Source: Candidatus Electrothrix aestuarii (GTDB lineage Bacteria > Desulfobacterota > Desulfobulbia > Desulfobulbales > Desulfobulbaceae). Taken from it: a stretch of 64,000 bases of DNA. The stretch's first letter is position 1; every line of letters begins with the position of its first letter. Of the stretch, positions 47,166 through 56,916 are shown one piece after another. The stretch spans positions 4,441,821 to 4,505,820 of the forward strand of contig CP159373.1 of NCBI GenBank assembly GCA_032595685.2. The letters run 5' to 3'. The notes beneath the pieces were generated by a model. The model searched no databases, had not been told where the DNA came from, and was given only the letters and a program-made list of their open reading frames with translations. Position numbers and translations under genes: made by a program.

Positions 47166-48443
47166 TTATAAATTCCCATCAGCCAGGCCCTTGGCCAGGA
47201 CATTCTTCACATCATAGATCACTGCGCAGGAACGGGTGATACGCTTCAGTTCATCCTGATCAAAGCGGCTGAATTCCTGATGAGCCACCGCCAGCACCAC
47301 GGCATCGTAGCGATTCTCTTCCAGGGTCTCGGTCATGGTCACACCATAATACTGCTGCGCCTCCTGGGAATCTGCCCAAGGATCATAAATCTCTACATCA
47401 GCCCCGTAGGTACTCAGCTCATCAATAATATCGGTCACTCGGGTATTGCGCAGGTCAGGACAATTCTCTTTAAAGGTCAGACCAAGGACCAGGATCTTGG
47501 CATCCGCCACATGAATCCGCTTCATCAGCATCAGCTTCACTACCTCTGAGGCGATATAGCGGCCCATATTATCGTTGAGCCGCCGCCCGGCCAGGATCAT
47601 CTCCGGATGATAGCCTACCTGCTGGGCCTTATGGGTCAGATAATAGGGATCCACGCCGATGCAATGCCCACCCACCAGGCCGGGCCGAAAGGGCAGGAAA
47701 TTCCACTTGGTGCCAGCAGCTTCCAGGACATCCAGGGTATTAATGCCCAGGCGATTGAAGATCAGGGCCAACTCATTCACCAGGGCAATATTAACATCAC
47801 GCTGGGTGTTCTCTATGACCTTGGCCGCCTCAGCCACCCGGATACTGGTGGCCTTAAAGGTGCCTGCTGTGATAATGGTCTGATAAAGTTGATCAACAAA
47901 GTCAGCAATCTTTGGCGTAGAACCGGAGGTCACCTTGACTATGGTGGGGAGGCGGTGTTCATGATCACCGGGATTGATCCGCTCCGGGCTGTAGCCAGCA
48001 AAGAAGTCCTTATTATAGATCAGGCCAGAGGCTTCCTCCAAAATCGGGATACAGACCTCTTCCGTAGCCCCAGGATAGACCGTTGATTCATAGATCACCA
48101 CATCACCAGGCTTCAGGACCAGCGCCACCGTGTGCGAAGCCCCTTGCAGCGGACGGAGATCAGGTTGCTTGCTCGCATCAATAGGCGTGGGCACGGCAAT
48201 AATAAAGACATTGCAGGTCCGCAGATCCTCTATTTGGGAGGTAAACTGGAGATCCTGGGCCCTGGCCAGCTCTTCCGAGCTCACCTCGCGGGTGACATCA
48301 AGCCCCTGCCGCAACTCAGCAATCCGCTCTTCTTTCAGATCAAAACCGACACAGGGACTTTTTTTACTAAACTCCACAGCCAAGGGTAGACCAACATAAC
48401 CGAGGCCGATTATAGCTAATTTTGTTGAGTGAATATCAGGCAT
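47166..48443 (-). CDS. Nucleotide-sugar dehydrogenase (TviB/WbpO-like)
   Basis: A 425-residue UDP-sugar 6-dehydrogenase: NAD site [33 protein letters not shown], the substrate/tetramer helix [19 protein letters not shown], and the C-terminal [19 protein letters not shown] with its active-site Cys. That last motif, together with the [11 protein letters not shown] helix, fits the UDP-N-acetyl-hexosamine branch (TviB/WbpO/VipA) rather than UDP-glucose dehydrogenase. It supplies uronic acids for surface polysaccharide. No other polysaccharide genes are nearby. Confidence 0.85.
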   Translation of the reverse strand: MPDIHSTKLAIIGLGYVGLPLAVEFSKKSPCVGFDLKEERIAELRQGLDVTREVSSEELARAQDLQFTSQIEDLRTCNVFIIAVPTPIDASKQPDLRPLQGASHTVALVLKPGDVVIYESTVYPGATEEVCIPILEEASGLIYNKDFFAGYSPERINPGDHEHRLPTIVKVTSGSTPKIADFVDQLYQTIITAGTFKATSIRVAEAAKVIENTQRDVNIALVNELALIFNRLGINTLDVLEAAGTKWNFLPFRPGLVGGHCIGVDPYYLTHKAQQVGYHPEMILAGRRLNDNMGRYIASEVVKLMLMKRIHVADAKILVLGLTFKENCPDLRNTRVTDIIDELSTYGADVEIYDPWADSQEAQQYYGVTMTETLEENRYDAVVLAVAHQEFSRFDQDELKRITRSCAVIYDVKNVLAKGLADGNL

Positions 48444-48455
48444 GATTTATTCTCG

Positions 48456-48576
48456 GATTCACTAGTACAGCTAGGCGTAAGTTTTGCACATCTTTCTTGC
48501 GGCACAATGCCTTGTCATCCTTAAAAAGGAGAGTCCAAAAGTACAGGGTAATTTGCGCACGACTGTACTAGGATTC
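48456..48576. repeat. Possible small inverted-repeat element
   Basis: ctagtacag (48462-48470) and ctgtactag (48563-48571) form perfect 9-bp inverted ends with loosely similar flanks (gattc; rc gaatc) around about 92 bp lacking a gene. It could be a MITE-like relic or just promoter-region dyad for the 48443 gene. Confidence 0.3.
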
Positions 48577-48585
48577 AATAAACAA

Positions 48586-48603
48586 CCCGCCCCAAAGGGC
48601 GGG
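48586..48603 (-). terminator. Terminator of the queD-queE transcript
   Basis: A 7-bp GC stem (cccgccc/gggcggg, loop caaa) is followed on the minus strand by TTGTTTATT. It lies about 70 nt beyond the queE stop. Confidence 0.6.
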
Positions 48604-48671
48604 GTATTGATAAAACAGCGTCCTGGAGGGACTGCCGGAAATAACCTGGTCTTTCAAGGCCGGAGCTTAGC

Positions 48672-49346
48672 TCACACCCCCCTCTGAACATCAGGCCAAA
48701 TCTGGGTATGAAGCTGCAATTGCAACCTGACCGGAAGCTGCGCCTGCAGGATCAACTCTGCAAGCACATCAGGTGGCAAGCGATCTGCAACTGGAGAAAA
48801 AAGGACCGGCACCAGCTCGGTCAGCTTATATTGCCGGACAATATCTACAGCCCAAACAACATCCTCGGGAGAACAGAGGACAAACTTGACCTCATCGCGA
48901 CTCCCTGTTTGTCGGCGTTGTTCCAATAGGGCAAGGTTGGGCCAGTGATTTTGCTCTGCCATCCCGGAACCAGGTGTTTTTACATCTAAGATAATCCCCA
49001 CTTCCGGCGGCACCCGTTCAATACTCAGACTGCCACTGGTCTCCAGCAGGACCTCACGGCCCTCTGCCACCAGCTCCTCCATGAGCGGATACACAGCCTC
49101 CTGCAACAAGGGCTCACCACCGGTAAGCTCGACCATCGCTCCGGGAAAATCCTTGAGCCAGGAACGAACCTCGCCAGTGCTCATCTCCTTACCCTCTTCC
49201 TCCCAAGTATAACGGGAATCGCAATAAGAGCAACGCAGATTGCACACGCAAAGGCGGACAAAGGCACAGGGAAGCCCGGCCCGGGTGGATTCACCCTGGA
49301 TGGAGTAAAACAGCTCGGAAACGAGTAATGAACCGGAATCAGGCAC
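48672..49346 (-). CDS. queE: 7-carboxy-7-deazaguanine synthase
   Basis: Radical SAM enzyme of the queuosine pathway that converts 6-carboxytetrahydropterin to 7-carboxy-7-deazaguanine. The 224-residue protein has the QueE start SELFYSIQGESTRAGLPCAF and a C-x3-C-x2-C cluster motif (CNLRCSYC), with TGGEPLLQE nearby. It overlaps queD by 8 nt in the same direction, the substrate-producing enzyme upstream, as expected for one operon. Confidence 0.93.
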   Translation of the reverse strand: MPDSGSLLVSELFYSIQGESTRAGLPCAFVRLCVCNLRCSYCDSRYTWEEEGKEMSTGEVRSWLKDFPGAMVELTGGEPLLQEAVYPLMEELVAEGREVLLETSGSLSIERVPPEVGIILDVKTPGSGMAEQNHWPNLALLEQRRQTGSRDEVKFVLCSPEDVVWAVDIVRQYKLTELVPVLFSPVADRLPPDVLAELILQAQLPVRLQLQLHTQIWPDVQRGV

Positions 49347-49710
49347 CGTAGTAGATCACACCGCTGGAGTCGGTCTCCCGAACCTGCACGGAATAGAGGG
49401 AATAACGATCGGTCTTTAAGACCTCAGTAAGTTCTGTAAACAAGAAAGCAGCAATATGCTCGGAAGAGGGATTGCGTTCCTGAAAGGCGGGATGTTCGTT
49501 CAGGTCGCAGTGATCCAGCTCATCAACCACTTTATTCACTTCTGATTTCAGGACCTTGAAATCTATACCCATGCCCAACTCATCTAATTCCTGCACCCGG
49601 ACAGTCACCTTGACCTTCCAGTTATGACCGTGGGGTTTTTCGCAATTCCCAGGGTAATTGCGCAAATGATGACCACCGGAAAAATGGGTCTTTATAAAAA
49701 TATCATGCAT
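49339..49710 (-). CDS. queD: 6-carboxy-5,6,7,8-tetrahydropterin synthase
   Basis: Zinc enzyme that makes 6-carboxytetrahydropterin in queuosine synthesis. 123 residues with TKTHFSGGHHL-type zinc ligands (here IKTHFSGGHHLRNYPGNC: His and the catalytic Cys) and KPHGHNWKV (HGH). ATG 49710 with GAAGGA before it is preferred over the upstream in-frame start at 49743. It is paired with queE; the rest of the pathway (QueC, QueF) is outside this window. Confidence 0.93.
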   Translation of the reverse strand: MHDIFIKTHFSGGHHLRNYPGNCEKPHGHNWKVKVTVRVQELDELGMGIDFKVLKSEVNKVVDELDHCDLNEHPAFQERNPSSEHIAAFLFTELTEVLKTDRYSLYSVQVRETDSSGVIYYGA

Positions 49711-49787
49711 AAAAAAATCCTTCTCGCTCGGCCCGCATCTCATGCAAAAGAATCATAAGTACAAAAGCGGGGTAAACTCAAAAAAAA

Positions 49788-49819
49788 ACCCGGAGCGTCC
49801 TGAGCAGACAGCTCCGGGT
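49788..49819 (-). terminator. Terminator after the deaminase-family gene
   Basis: On the minus strand a 9-bp stem ACCCGGAGC/GCTCCGGGT with a 14-nt loop is followed by eight T. It closes the 49904 transcript before queD. Confidence 0.85.
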
Positions 49820-49903
49820 GAATATACAACTTCTGTGAAATATACTCCAATGAGGGCGTCAGGGGAAGACCTGATTTCTTTCGGAGCAAGCCTTGGCTTG
49901 CTC

Positions 49904-51574
49904 CTACTCCACAACCTGCTTTTCAAAGGCAGTAAGCTGTTCTTCCAGCCTCCACTGCATGGCCGCACGCTCACTTTTCTGCAAAAATCTCTTACATGAT
50001 GGAGAAAGACGGGTGGAACCGGCAACATCCTTGGCACAGGCATTACTTATCTTTTCATACTTGCTCTCTTCTTGCCAGAGACTTGCTCCAGGCAAAAAGC
50101 TATGCTCCATGCTGGCGCGGGTCATCTGCTTCAGCTCAGGATAGCCAAGTTTCTGATGAGTAATCGCACGGACAAACTCATCAGTGATATCGATGCGCAA
50201 GATACCTTCATCATCTGTGGCCAAGGCAGCCGGTACATCCTGGGCCAAATAGGTATTCAGGGGGTGCGAATGACCTATTTTACCGAGCAACGTGGCATTG
50301 GAGGTCAAACAAGCCTCTACCAGTACATCCTTATCGCGCATGGTCTTCATGAGTTCTGCCGGGCTTTCCTCATCCAGCACATCACAGCCGTGCCCGATCC
50401 GCTCGGCATGCCCCATTTCCACGGCATGACGGATATGGAATTTCAAATGCCACTGTCCCTCCATGCTGTCCGGCAAAATCTCCGGGATCAACTCACCAGC
50501 ATGCAAGGCGATTCGGACTGGTTTCTTTTGCTTATCTGCCTTATACAAACGATGGAGCACATCCAGGGAAAACATCTCATCGTAGTAATACTTGAGGGAA
50601 TTTTCATGCTCTTCCGGCGCAACCAACTCCACTCCCAGAACCCAGGGAGATTTTTGTGTCAACTCATAACCATAGACCCATTGAGCAAAAACACTCCGAC
50701 GATCCTTGGTCCGATTGGCGGACATGAGGAATCTAACCTCCACACCACAACCAGGATCAGGGCTTTCTGTCGAGCATCCGAGCAATCCCCGAGCATCGCT
50801 GACCCATTTTTCCAGGCTCGCGCTGGTAGCAGCCAGAGTCTTTTGAAAGACCGGATCAGCTATGAGCTCCTGACGTTTCTTTAATAGCATGGCCTCTGTC
50901 CAAGGATCATCAGGCTGAATATACTTGGCAGCAAGTTTCCCCACCCGACTTGCATTAAAACCCCGCATCAGCTCTACGTAAACCTGATTATTTTTCCCGG
51001 TGATGGACAGCACATCTGCCAAGCTGGCATCAGAGCGCTCATCAGAGATGACGGCATCGAATTTACCAAAGGCATCAAAAAAATGCTGGTGGGCTTCCAG
51101 CATACTGCCTTGAAAATTTTCCATAGACCATGCCTCCAGGATCTTCTGCTGAAGGGCTGAATCGGACATGGCCTCTTGCATGGGCACAGCCTTATCTACA
51201 CATGGCGGAGGCTCGGCTTTCCAACTCTCCTGGTTGATACAAAGACCATCAGCAGCGCCCCATTCAATCAACCGTTCTGTGGTAACAGCACCGGAAAGAT
51301 GATTATGAAGATCAGCCCCCTTAGGCATGGGCAGAAGGAATTCCCGCATTTTTTCAGGATCATTCTTCAAAGAACGCAGTTTCCAATCCACCAGCATCTC
51401 CCGATACGAGGGATCATCCGTGTTCGGAGAAAATACAGCCTTACCCTGCTGTTCAACGCTTTCAACCGGAGCCTGCGCCTTATCGTCACTTGGGCCTGGA
51501 GTATGGGCAGGCAGAGTGCAGCTCTGAAGGGCCAAGCCTATCCCCAGCATAAAAAGCCAAGATGTCCTTTTCAT
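49904..51574 (-). CDS. Adenosine deaminase-family lipoprotein
   Basis: A 556-residue exported enzyme. The signal SWLFMLGIGLALQSC is a lipobox. The metal-dependent deaminase core carries GADLHNHLSGAV (H-x-H), IALHAGELIPE, HAERIGHGCDVL, LTSNATLL and AATDDEGIL... (metal Asp; LATDDEGI). These motifs match adenosine/AMP deaminases of the secreted ADGF type. It would deaminate purine nucleosides in the periplasm for salvage or signal breakdown. The C-terminal helical part (RLEEQLTAFEKQ) is charged. It stands alone with a strong terminator. Confidence 0.85.
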   Translation of the reverse strand: MKRTSWLFMLGIGLALQSCTLPAHTPGPSDDKAQAPVESVEQQGKAVFSPNTDDPSYREMLVDWKLRSLKNDPEKMREFLLPMPKGADLHNHLSGAVTTERLIEWGAADGLCINQESWKAEPPPCVDKAVPMQEAMSDSALQQKILEAWSMENFQGSMLEAHQHFFDAFGKFDAVISDERSDASLADVLSITGKNNQVYVELMRGFNASRVGKLAAKYIQPDDPWTEAMLLKKRQELIADPVFQKTLAATSASLEKWVSDARGLLGCSTESPDPGCGVEVRFLMSANRTKDRRSVFAQWVYGYELTQKSPWVLGVELVAPEEHENSLKYYYDEMFSLDVLHRLYKADKQKKPVRIALHAGELIPEILPDSMEGQWHLKFHIRHAVEMGHAERIGHGCDVLDEESPAELMKTMRDKDVLVEACLTSNATLLGKIGHSHPLNTYLAQDVPAALATDDEGILRIDITDEFVRAITHQKLGYPELKQMTRASMEHSFLPGASLWQEESKYEKISNACAKDVAGSTRLSPSCKRFLQKSERAAMQWRLEEQLTAFEKQVVE

Positions 51575-51922
51575 AGTTTCCTCACTCGTAATATATTATT
51601 AATCGTTGCTGATTCTATATGGAACGTTTATGAAACACAAGGAGATTGCAGAATATTTTGTTTTTCATGATCATCACAGGTCTCTTTTCCCTGAGGCTTA
51701 GAGTAAAATAATTTTACCTGTGCCTTGTCGAAAAGAAAGAACAAAAGAGCAAGAGTTTCAGTAGCTGACTTGCTTGCAACCTGCTAGAGTGTCCCAAGAT
51801 GTGAAATAAAGCCGTTCGGTGAAAAGCAAATTTCTTGGTATTCTCTCAGTTCTCTCCCTGGTACCCTTTCAAAAGAACTGACTTTAACCAGATCCTACAT
51901 AATATCTACCTGGAGATCTCAG
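51575..51922. other. Divergent intergenic region
   Basis: A 348-bp gap between the divergent deaminase-family lipoprotein and the secreted protein at 51923; it should contain promoters for both. I see no gene and no strong hairpin in it. Confidence 0.5.
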
Positions 51923-52915
51923 ATGGCACAAAAATATATGACACGGTTTATTATCATGGCGATCCTGCTGCTTCACTGTGTATCCGGCAACGAGTTAAAC
52001 GCCGAGGAGTTTGAGGGGCCGCAGCCTCAGGTGCAGCAAGCCGATAAAATTCGGGTTATCTATTATACTGAGGGGCCGCATGCCATCTCTTTAGAGGACA
52101 AGAATCTCAACAGCGTCCCCGATCAGGCTGAAGACATTCTTACCCAGACGATGGCCGCCTATTATCTTTTTGTCGAAACCCTGGGTTTTCCAGCCCCCTT
52201 GCAGAGCATACATTTCCACCCAGCAAAATTTCTTGATATCATCATATGTTCCCAAGAACTCCCTCTTGCGGAAGGCGGCCTTGAGGGGCTACCCGGAAAG
52301 GCCTTTGCCCAGCCCCTCCCCTCCCAGGCTCCGGGAGACCCAGCTGACACCCTCAGTATCGTTCTCAAAATCTCCTCAGCAATCAATGCAGAAGAGGATC
52401 AGACACCTGCCCGTGAATTTTTTCACCTCATCCAATACGGGACCACCTTTTTTAAGAATAAATGGTTTACAGAAGGTACCTCTCGCTGGGCTGAATATGG
52501 TCTACGCAATGAAGACCCGGAAGAATCCTCCCCTACCCCTGCAATCTGGCCCTTATCTGACGAGCAGACAACCGCCCTTTTCGAGATGGAAGAGCAGGCT
52601 GCAGAGAATTTCTGGACCCCCTTGGCAGCCAAAATGAACAATCGGGGTGTTATTCCTTTCACCCCGGCCCTTTATAAAATCATGCCCTTGTTATACAGCA
52701 ATAAACAACCTGTTTTTAAGAGTATGCGTTTTCCTGGCTGGATGTTTATCCGCGACGTCCTGATTGAGCTGGGCAGGACCGACGATATTGCCCTGCGGGA
52801 GCTGGGATACCAGGAATGGACAAAGGACAATGAAGCATCACCGAAAAATAATAAGTACATCATGGAAGCTGTCAGCACCGTTGTAACGCGCTATAAGGCC
52901 GCCTTTCTCCTTTAA
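51923..52915 (+). CDS. Secreted gluzincin-like protein with altered HExxH motif
   Basis: A 330-residue exported protein with signal FIIMAILLLHCVSGNELNA. It contains PAREFFHLIQYGTTFF followed by KWFTEGTSRWAEYGL. This is the layout of an H-E-x-x-H zinc peptidase helix and a downstream E-G-x-x-W glutamate helix, but the first His is Arg here (R-E-F-F-H), so zinc binding would be impaired. The family is not one I can name; loss of catalysis could leave a binding protein. The rest is mixed alpha/beta. A pre-start AGATCTCAG is weak. Confidence 0.6.
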   Translation: MAQKYMTRFIIMAILLLHCVSGNELNAEEFEGPQPQVQQADKIRVIYYTEGPHAISLEDKNLNSVPDQAEDILTQTMAAYYLFVETLGFPAPLQSIHFHPAKFLDIIICSQELPLAEGGLEGLPGKAFAQPLPSQAPGDPADTLSIVLKISSAINAEEDQTPAREFFHLIQYGTTFFKNKWFTEGTSRWAEYGLRNEDPEESSPTPAIWPLSDEQTTALFEMEEQAAENFWTPLAAKMNNRGVIPFTPALYKIMPLLYSNKQPVFKSMRFPGWMFIRDVLIELGRTDDIALRELGYQEWTKDNEASPKNNKYIMEAVSTVVTRYKAAFLL

Positions 52916-53027
52916 CCAAGGACAACCTATAAAGTACCCAGCCCACCAAGGGGGCTGTGGGTATTAGAAGAAAAAATATTCTGCTGTTATGCCGCACGCA
53001 GCAGGATATCAAACTCGGAGCTTTGCA

Positions 53028-53528
53028 ATGAAAATAATCCATCTGATTCGACACGCAAAATCAAGTTGGAAAGACGGCACGCTGGCCGATATTGACAGGC
53101 CTCTGAACAAACGCGGCAAGAAGAGCTGCCGTGTTATGGCCAAGCAACTTATACAGGCAGGCTGCTGCTTTGAAAACATTTTTTGTAGCCCAGCGGTGCG
53201 GGCACAGGAGACCATACAAGGCATCAACAAAACTCTCAACCTGGAGCTGCACTGGCAGACAAACAAGGAACTGTATACCTTTGACAGCGTCGTCCTGCTT
53301 GAGTGGCTCAGGACTCTGAATGATGCAGTGACCGCCCCCCTGATTATCGGCCATAATCCAGCCTTAACAGAACTCTGTAACACACTCCGCAAAAACGATA
53401 CCATCAGCAACATCCCCACCTGCGGCTATGTCCAGCTCTGCATGGACATAGATCGTCCCTGGCGAAAGCTGGCTGAAGGGAGCGCTAACCTAACGGTCTT
53501 TCTTCGCCCAAAGAAATTTATAAAATAA
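53028..53528 (+). CDS. sixA: SixA-like histidine phosphatase
   Basis: A 166-residue member of the histidine phosphatase family with IHLIRHAKSSWKDG (R-H-A-K-S-S, catalytic His) and PLIIGHNPALTEL (second His), plus AQETIQG. SixA removes phosphate from phospho-histidine on phosphotransfer proteins in E. coli; here the target is unknown. ATG 53028 is preferred over 52989, which lacks the conserved start MKIIHLIRHAK directly. Confidence 0.85.
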   Translation: MKIIHLIRHAKSSWKDGTLADIDRPLNKRGKKSCRVMAKQLIQAGCCFENIFCSPAVRAQETIQGINKTLNLELHWQTNKELYTFDSVVLLEWLRTLNDAVTAPLIIGHNPALTELCNTLRKNDTISNIPTCGYVQLCMDIDRPWRKLAEGSANLTVFLRPKKFIK

Positions 53529-53625
53529 AATACGACACGCTAAAGCATTCTGAAAACAGGCAGAAGCATACCCTTCTGAGCACCCCCTGCTTCCAAGAAG
53601 AAGACGCCTCCCAGGAGTCTTAGGC

Positions 53626-54819
53626 TTATCTACCCGGACTTTTCAACAGTAGCGCGAAAATTATTAGCATAAACAACGCACATCCCACCCCAGCTAGAAA
53701 GGCTCCGTCTGTCCCCCAGAGAACAAAGAAAATCCCCATGCAAATCGGCCCCAGGGTCTGCCCTAAGCGTAACACCATCCCGTTGACCGCCATAAAAGAG
53801 GCTCGGTATTCCAGCGGTGCCAGACCGGTCAGCATGGTCTGGACAGTGGGAATATTCAAGCCTTGTGCTATACCAAAAAGCACCACAGGAAAGAGCAGCA
53901 CCGGAATGCTGGGAACAAAGGGGATCAGAGCCAGGGCCACAGCATAGAGGGTATAAGCCGCTATGAGGAGTTGTTTTTTTGTGTAGCGTTTTGCCAACTT
54001 GCCCATCTGCGAAGAGGTAAAAGCCATCGTGCAGGCCATGCCGGACATAATCAGGCCGATAAGCGGCGCGTTGGCTTGGAAAGTCTGGTGCAGCAAAAGG
54101 GGGAAATAGGTAAGGTAGGATCCATAAAGGATGATAAAGGTAACAAGGCTGGCGAGAAAGAGCACAGCCACCTCCCGTTGTTGGACAGCCTGCCAGATAC
54201 CATTCAGATAGCCTTTGAAGGAGCGGGTATTTTTTGGCTCAGGATTTTTGAGGGAAAACAGAACCAGGAATCCCACAGGGAGGGCAAGCAGCGGCAGAAA
54301 AAACGGGTATTGCCAGCCAGCAGCCGCAAGCAGGCCACCTAGGGCGGGATAGCTGGCCACACCCAAACTCAAGACGCTGGTATTGTAGCCCATTGCTGTA
54401 TCACGCTCCTGACCGATATACAGATCGCCGATTAGGGCGGTATTGATGGCAGGTAAGGCGGCTGCCCCGGCCCCCTGAATAAAACGGAGAATAAGGAGGA
54501 GATGAAAATCCCGAGTCAAGGCGCAGGCTCCGCCAGCTATGGCAAAGAGAAAGAGGGATGGCGCCAGGACCATTTTTCTCCCAAAGCGATCCGCCAACAT
54601 GCCGAGGATAGGGGTAAGAAAAACGCCTGGTACTGTAAACGCGGTGATGAGCAATCCGATATCTTTAGGTAAGATATGCAGCTCCTGGATGATCTTGGGA
54701 AAGGCTGGTGTAAGACTGGCCACACCCATGACGGCCATCAGAGTGACGGAGAAAATAATGTGCAGATTACGGTCGCGTAGGAGAGAACGGCTATCCTGCG
54801 ACTCTTGGCTTGATTGCAT
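53626..54819 (-). CDS. Major facilitator superfamily transporter
   Basis: A 397-residue inner-membrane protein with 12 predicted TM helices. The MFS loop motif is LGMLADRFGRKMVLAPS after TM2, and the second half is ended by the repeat GLAPLEYRASFMAVNGMV. Members of this branch are mostly drug or small-molecule exporters; the substrate cannot be read from sequence. Short charged N-terminus (MQSSQESQDSRSLLRDRN). Confidence 0.85.
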   Translation of the reverse strand: MQSSQESQDSRSLLRDRNLHIIFSVTLMAVMGVASLTPAFPKIIQELHILPKDIGLLITAFTVPGVFLTPILGMLADRFGRKMVLAPSLFLFAIAGGACALTRDFHLLLILRFIQGAGAAALPAINTALIGDLYIGQERDTAMGYNTSVLSLGVASYPALGGLLAAAGWQYPFFLPLLALPVGFLVLFSLKNPEPKNTRSFKGYLNGIWQAVQQREVAVLFLASLVTFIILYGSYLTYFPLLLHQTFQANAPLIGLIMSGMACTMAFTSSQMGKLAKRYTKKQLLIAAYTLYAVALALIPFVPSIPVLLFPVVLFGIAQGLNIPTVQTMLTGLAPLEYRASFMAVNGMVLRLGQTLGPICMGIFFVLWGTDGAFLAGVGCALFMLIIFALLLKSPGR

Positions 54820-54845
54820 GGGATTATTGTGCTTAGGGAGCTTTG

Positions 54846-55034
54846 ATGGAGATGATAGCGATTATTCTTTCTTCTTTAACGAGCGTCATTTTCTCAGGAA
54901 GTACTCGAAATCATTACAAAGGAAGGCTTACCAGAGAAGAATTTCTCTTTTACTCAATAGCATTTTTCGACTCTGAAATCTTGACTTCATACATAACATC
55001 ACTATACACTGACGGAATAATAATAGGAAGTTGA
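54846..55034 (+). CDS. Possible small membrane protein, 62 residues
   Basis: ATG 54846 follows GGGAG by 5 nt. The frame encodes MEMIAIILSSLTSVIFSGST and ends IIIGS; the N-terminal half could be one TM helix. It is in the gap between MFS (minus) and the secreted gene at 55101. Homology unknown; the call rests on the start signal alone. Confidence 0.35.
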   Translation: MEMIAIILSSLTSVIFSGSTRNHYKGRLTREEFLFYSIAFFDSEILTSYITSLYTDGIIIGS

Positions 55035-55100
55035 TCTCATGACCATAATATTGAGTTCGTCAAGCCTTCCCTCCTTACATTCTCCAGTAACCCAAGTACG

Positions 55101-55628
55101 ATGATGCGAAAAACGACAGTTTGTTTCTCGATATTTTTTGGATTCACCTTCATGGGACAACTTCAAGCCGCCCCCCTTGTCGAGCTTATTGACCTGAAAT
55201 GGTGCAGTAGTATTGCAACCAGCGATGACCAGGAAAAAAATAGAGAGCCCGTTCGTGTTTATCAAAATGGAACTATCTTTAAGGGATCAAGGCTCTACCT
55301 GTGGATGAAGGTAAAAGGCGATCAGGAGGCCCTGGACCTACTACGCAAAGGCAAAAAAATAGGCATCATCCAGAAATGGAAGTATCAGTATTACGGCACC
55401 CAGACTGATCCTATTGAGGTCTCCATCGGGACAAAGAAACTCAGCACCGAAGTTATCAATAAGCTTCAACAGGAGATCAATCAGAGGGGATATTTTGACT
55501 GGAGGACCTGGGGGACTAAGGACAACCTGAAGGCAGAAAAATATACTGTCGAGTTTGTCGATGATTTTTACGACCCTCTGAACTGCGCGCAGTCTCTTTC
55601 CTGCACAATGAGTATCAAAATCAGATGA
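55101..55628 (+). CDS. Unknown secreted protein
   Basis: A 175-residue protein with a signal peptide (VCFSIFFGFTFMGQLQAAP). The mature part is a beta-rich domain (LYLWMKVKGDQEALDLLRKG, IEVSIGTKKLSTEVINKL, WTWGTKDN-like WRTWGTKDNLKAEKY) with a Cys pair near the C-terminus (NCAQSLSCTM). I do not recognise it. ATG-ATG start; the stop is one base before the ATG of the membrane protein, so the two are probably translated together. Confidence 0.65.
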   Translation: MMRKTTVCFSIFFGFTFMGQLQAAPLVELIDLKWCSSIATSDDQEKNREPVRVYQNGTIFKGSRLYLWMKVKGDQEALDLLRKGKKIGIIQKWKYQYYGTQTDPIEVSIGTKKLSTEVINKLQQEINQRGYFDWRTWGTKDNLKAEKYTVEFVDDFYDPLNCAQSLSCTMSIKIR

Positions 55629-55629
55629 T

Positions 55630-56724
55630 ATGGCGATGAGTACGATGATAAAAAATGTCTTTACGCTGACACCAGAAGGAACCTATGAAGAGGTGTGCCT
55701 TAAGGGGCACGTTGAGAATGCCCAGTTGCTCCTGGCCTATGCCGCAGAAGAAGGCTTGCAAGTTGATCAGGAGATTGTCAAAGAAATTATCAATGCGCGA
55801 TACCATCTGCAGAAAAACGATTTTGACCAGGAAAAAGAAGCGCAGTTCTGGACAGCCTTTAATACCTTATCGCAAATCATCCATCCGGTCTGCATTGAGA
55901 GCATTAGGGCCACACGGGTGCGCCAAAAGACTTTCTGGCGCTTTAAGCCTCTGGAACTTCTTCTCCCGAAGAACAAAAGCGAGGCAGCACAGACCGTTCA
56001 TGTCTATCAACGATGGACAATGTTTACCTTGATTCTCCTCCTGGTTGTCCAAATCTACTGGCTTGTCGGCTCCGTTATCATCACCCAAGTTACCAATACG
56101 CAATCTTTTCAGGAAGAGATCAACCAACTGACAGCCCTCAAAGAGACCGCAAAAGAGCTGGGCAGCAGTGAGCTCGGTACCTTGGTCGGAGAAATCCGAG
56201 AAAAGTATCAGGACAAGGCAAATGATATACATAACAACAAGAAGATCTACTACGAGGCGCTCCATGATTGGCGTAGCAATATCTTTACCAAATGGATGTT
56301 CGACCAATATTCCGAAGAAATCCCTCAGGGGGACGACAAAGAATTTGCCAAAATTGGCTATATTGAGGCGCAGCAAGCAGCTCAACTCATCCTGCAACCT
56401 ATTCAGCAGTACATCTTGCCACTCCTCTACGGCTGGATAGGGGCACTGGCCTATGTATTACGCTGCATCAACAAAGAGATCAAAGAGATAACCTACACCC
56501 GCCAGTCAAACGAACATTATCGCCTCCGCATCCAACTGGGAGCTCTCTCAGGACTGGCTGTGGGCTGGTTTCTATCGGTGGATCCTGAGCATTATACGGC
56601 ACAGCCCTCTTTCTCATTCGGCAATCTCTCGCCGCTTGCTCTGTCCTTCCTTGCCGGATACAGTGTTGAATTATTATTTTCTGCGATGGATAAAATCGTG
56701 TCTGCGTTTTCTTTAACAGATTAG
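55630..56724 (+). CDS. Unknown membrane protein, 364 residues
   Basis: An inner-membrane protein coupled to the secreted protein before it. A soluble N-terminal helical domain (1-120) is followed by TM1 near 130-150 (FTLILLLVVQIYWLVGSV), a coiled-coil-rich periplasmic domain (ITQVTNTQSFQEEINQL, about 160-255), and three TM segments near 262-282, 305-325 and 335-355. No catalytic motif is visible. I cannot assign a function. Confidence 0.65.
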   Translation: MAMSTMIKNVFTLTPEGTYEEVCLKGHVENAQLLLAYAAEEGLQVDQEIVKEIINARYHLQKNDFDQEKEAQFWTAFNTLSQIIHPVCIESIRATRVRQKTFWRFKPLELLLPKNKSEAAQTVHVYQRWTMFTLILLLVVQIYWLVGSVIITQVTNTQSFQEEINQLTALKETAKELGSSELGTLVGEIREKYQDKANDIHNNKKIYYEALHDWRSNIFTKWMFDQYSEEIPQGDDKEFAKIGYIEAQQAAQLILQPIQQYILPLLYGWIGALAYVLRCINKEIKEITYTRQSNEHYRLRIQLGALSGLAVGWFLSVDPEHYTAQPSFSFGNLSPLALSFLAGYSVELLFSAMDKIVSAFSLTD

Positions 56725-56916
56725 TTTTTCAGGGAATCAGAGGTTCCGCTCAGCATCCCCATATTTCAATCCTGCGACTACCGCTCACCGGAGCACACTA
56801 TACGCGCCCATAGCTACTACAGAGCAGGGACTTTCTCGGTTGTACGAAGCCCCACCATGCCTTCGCGATATATCTTCAATGCCGTTACGACGTTGTTGAT
56901 TGGAAATTTTTTCTGA

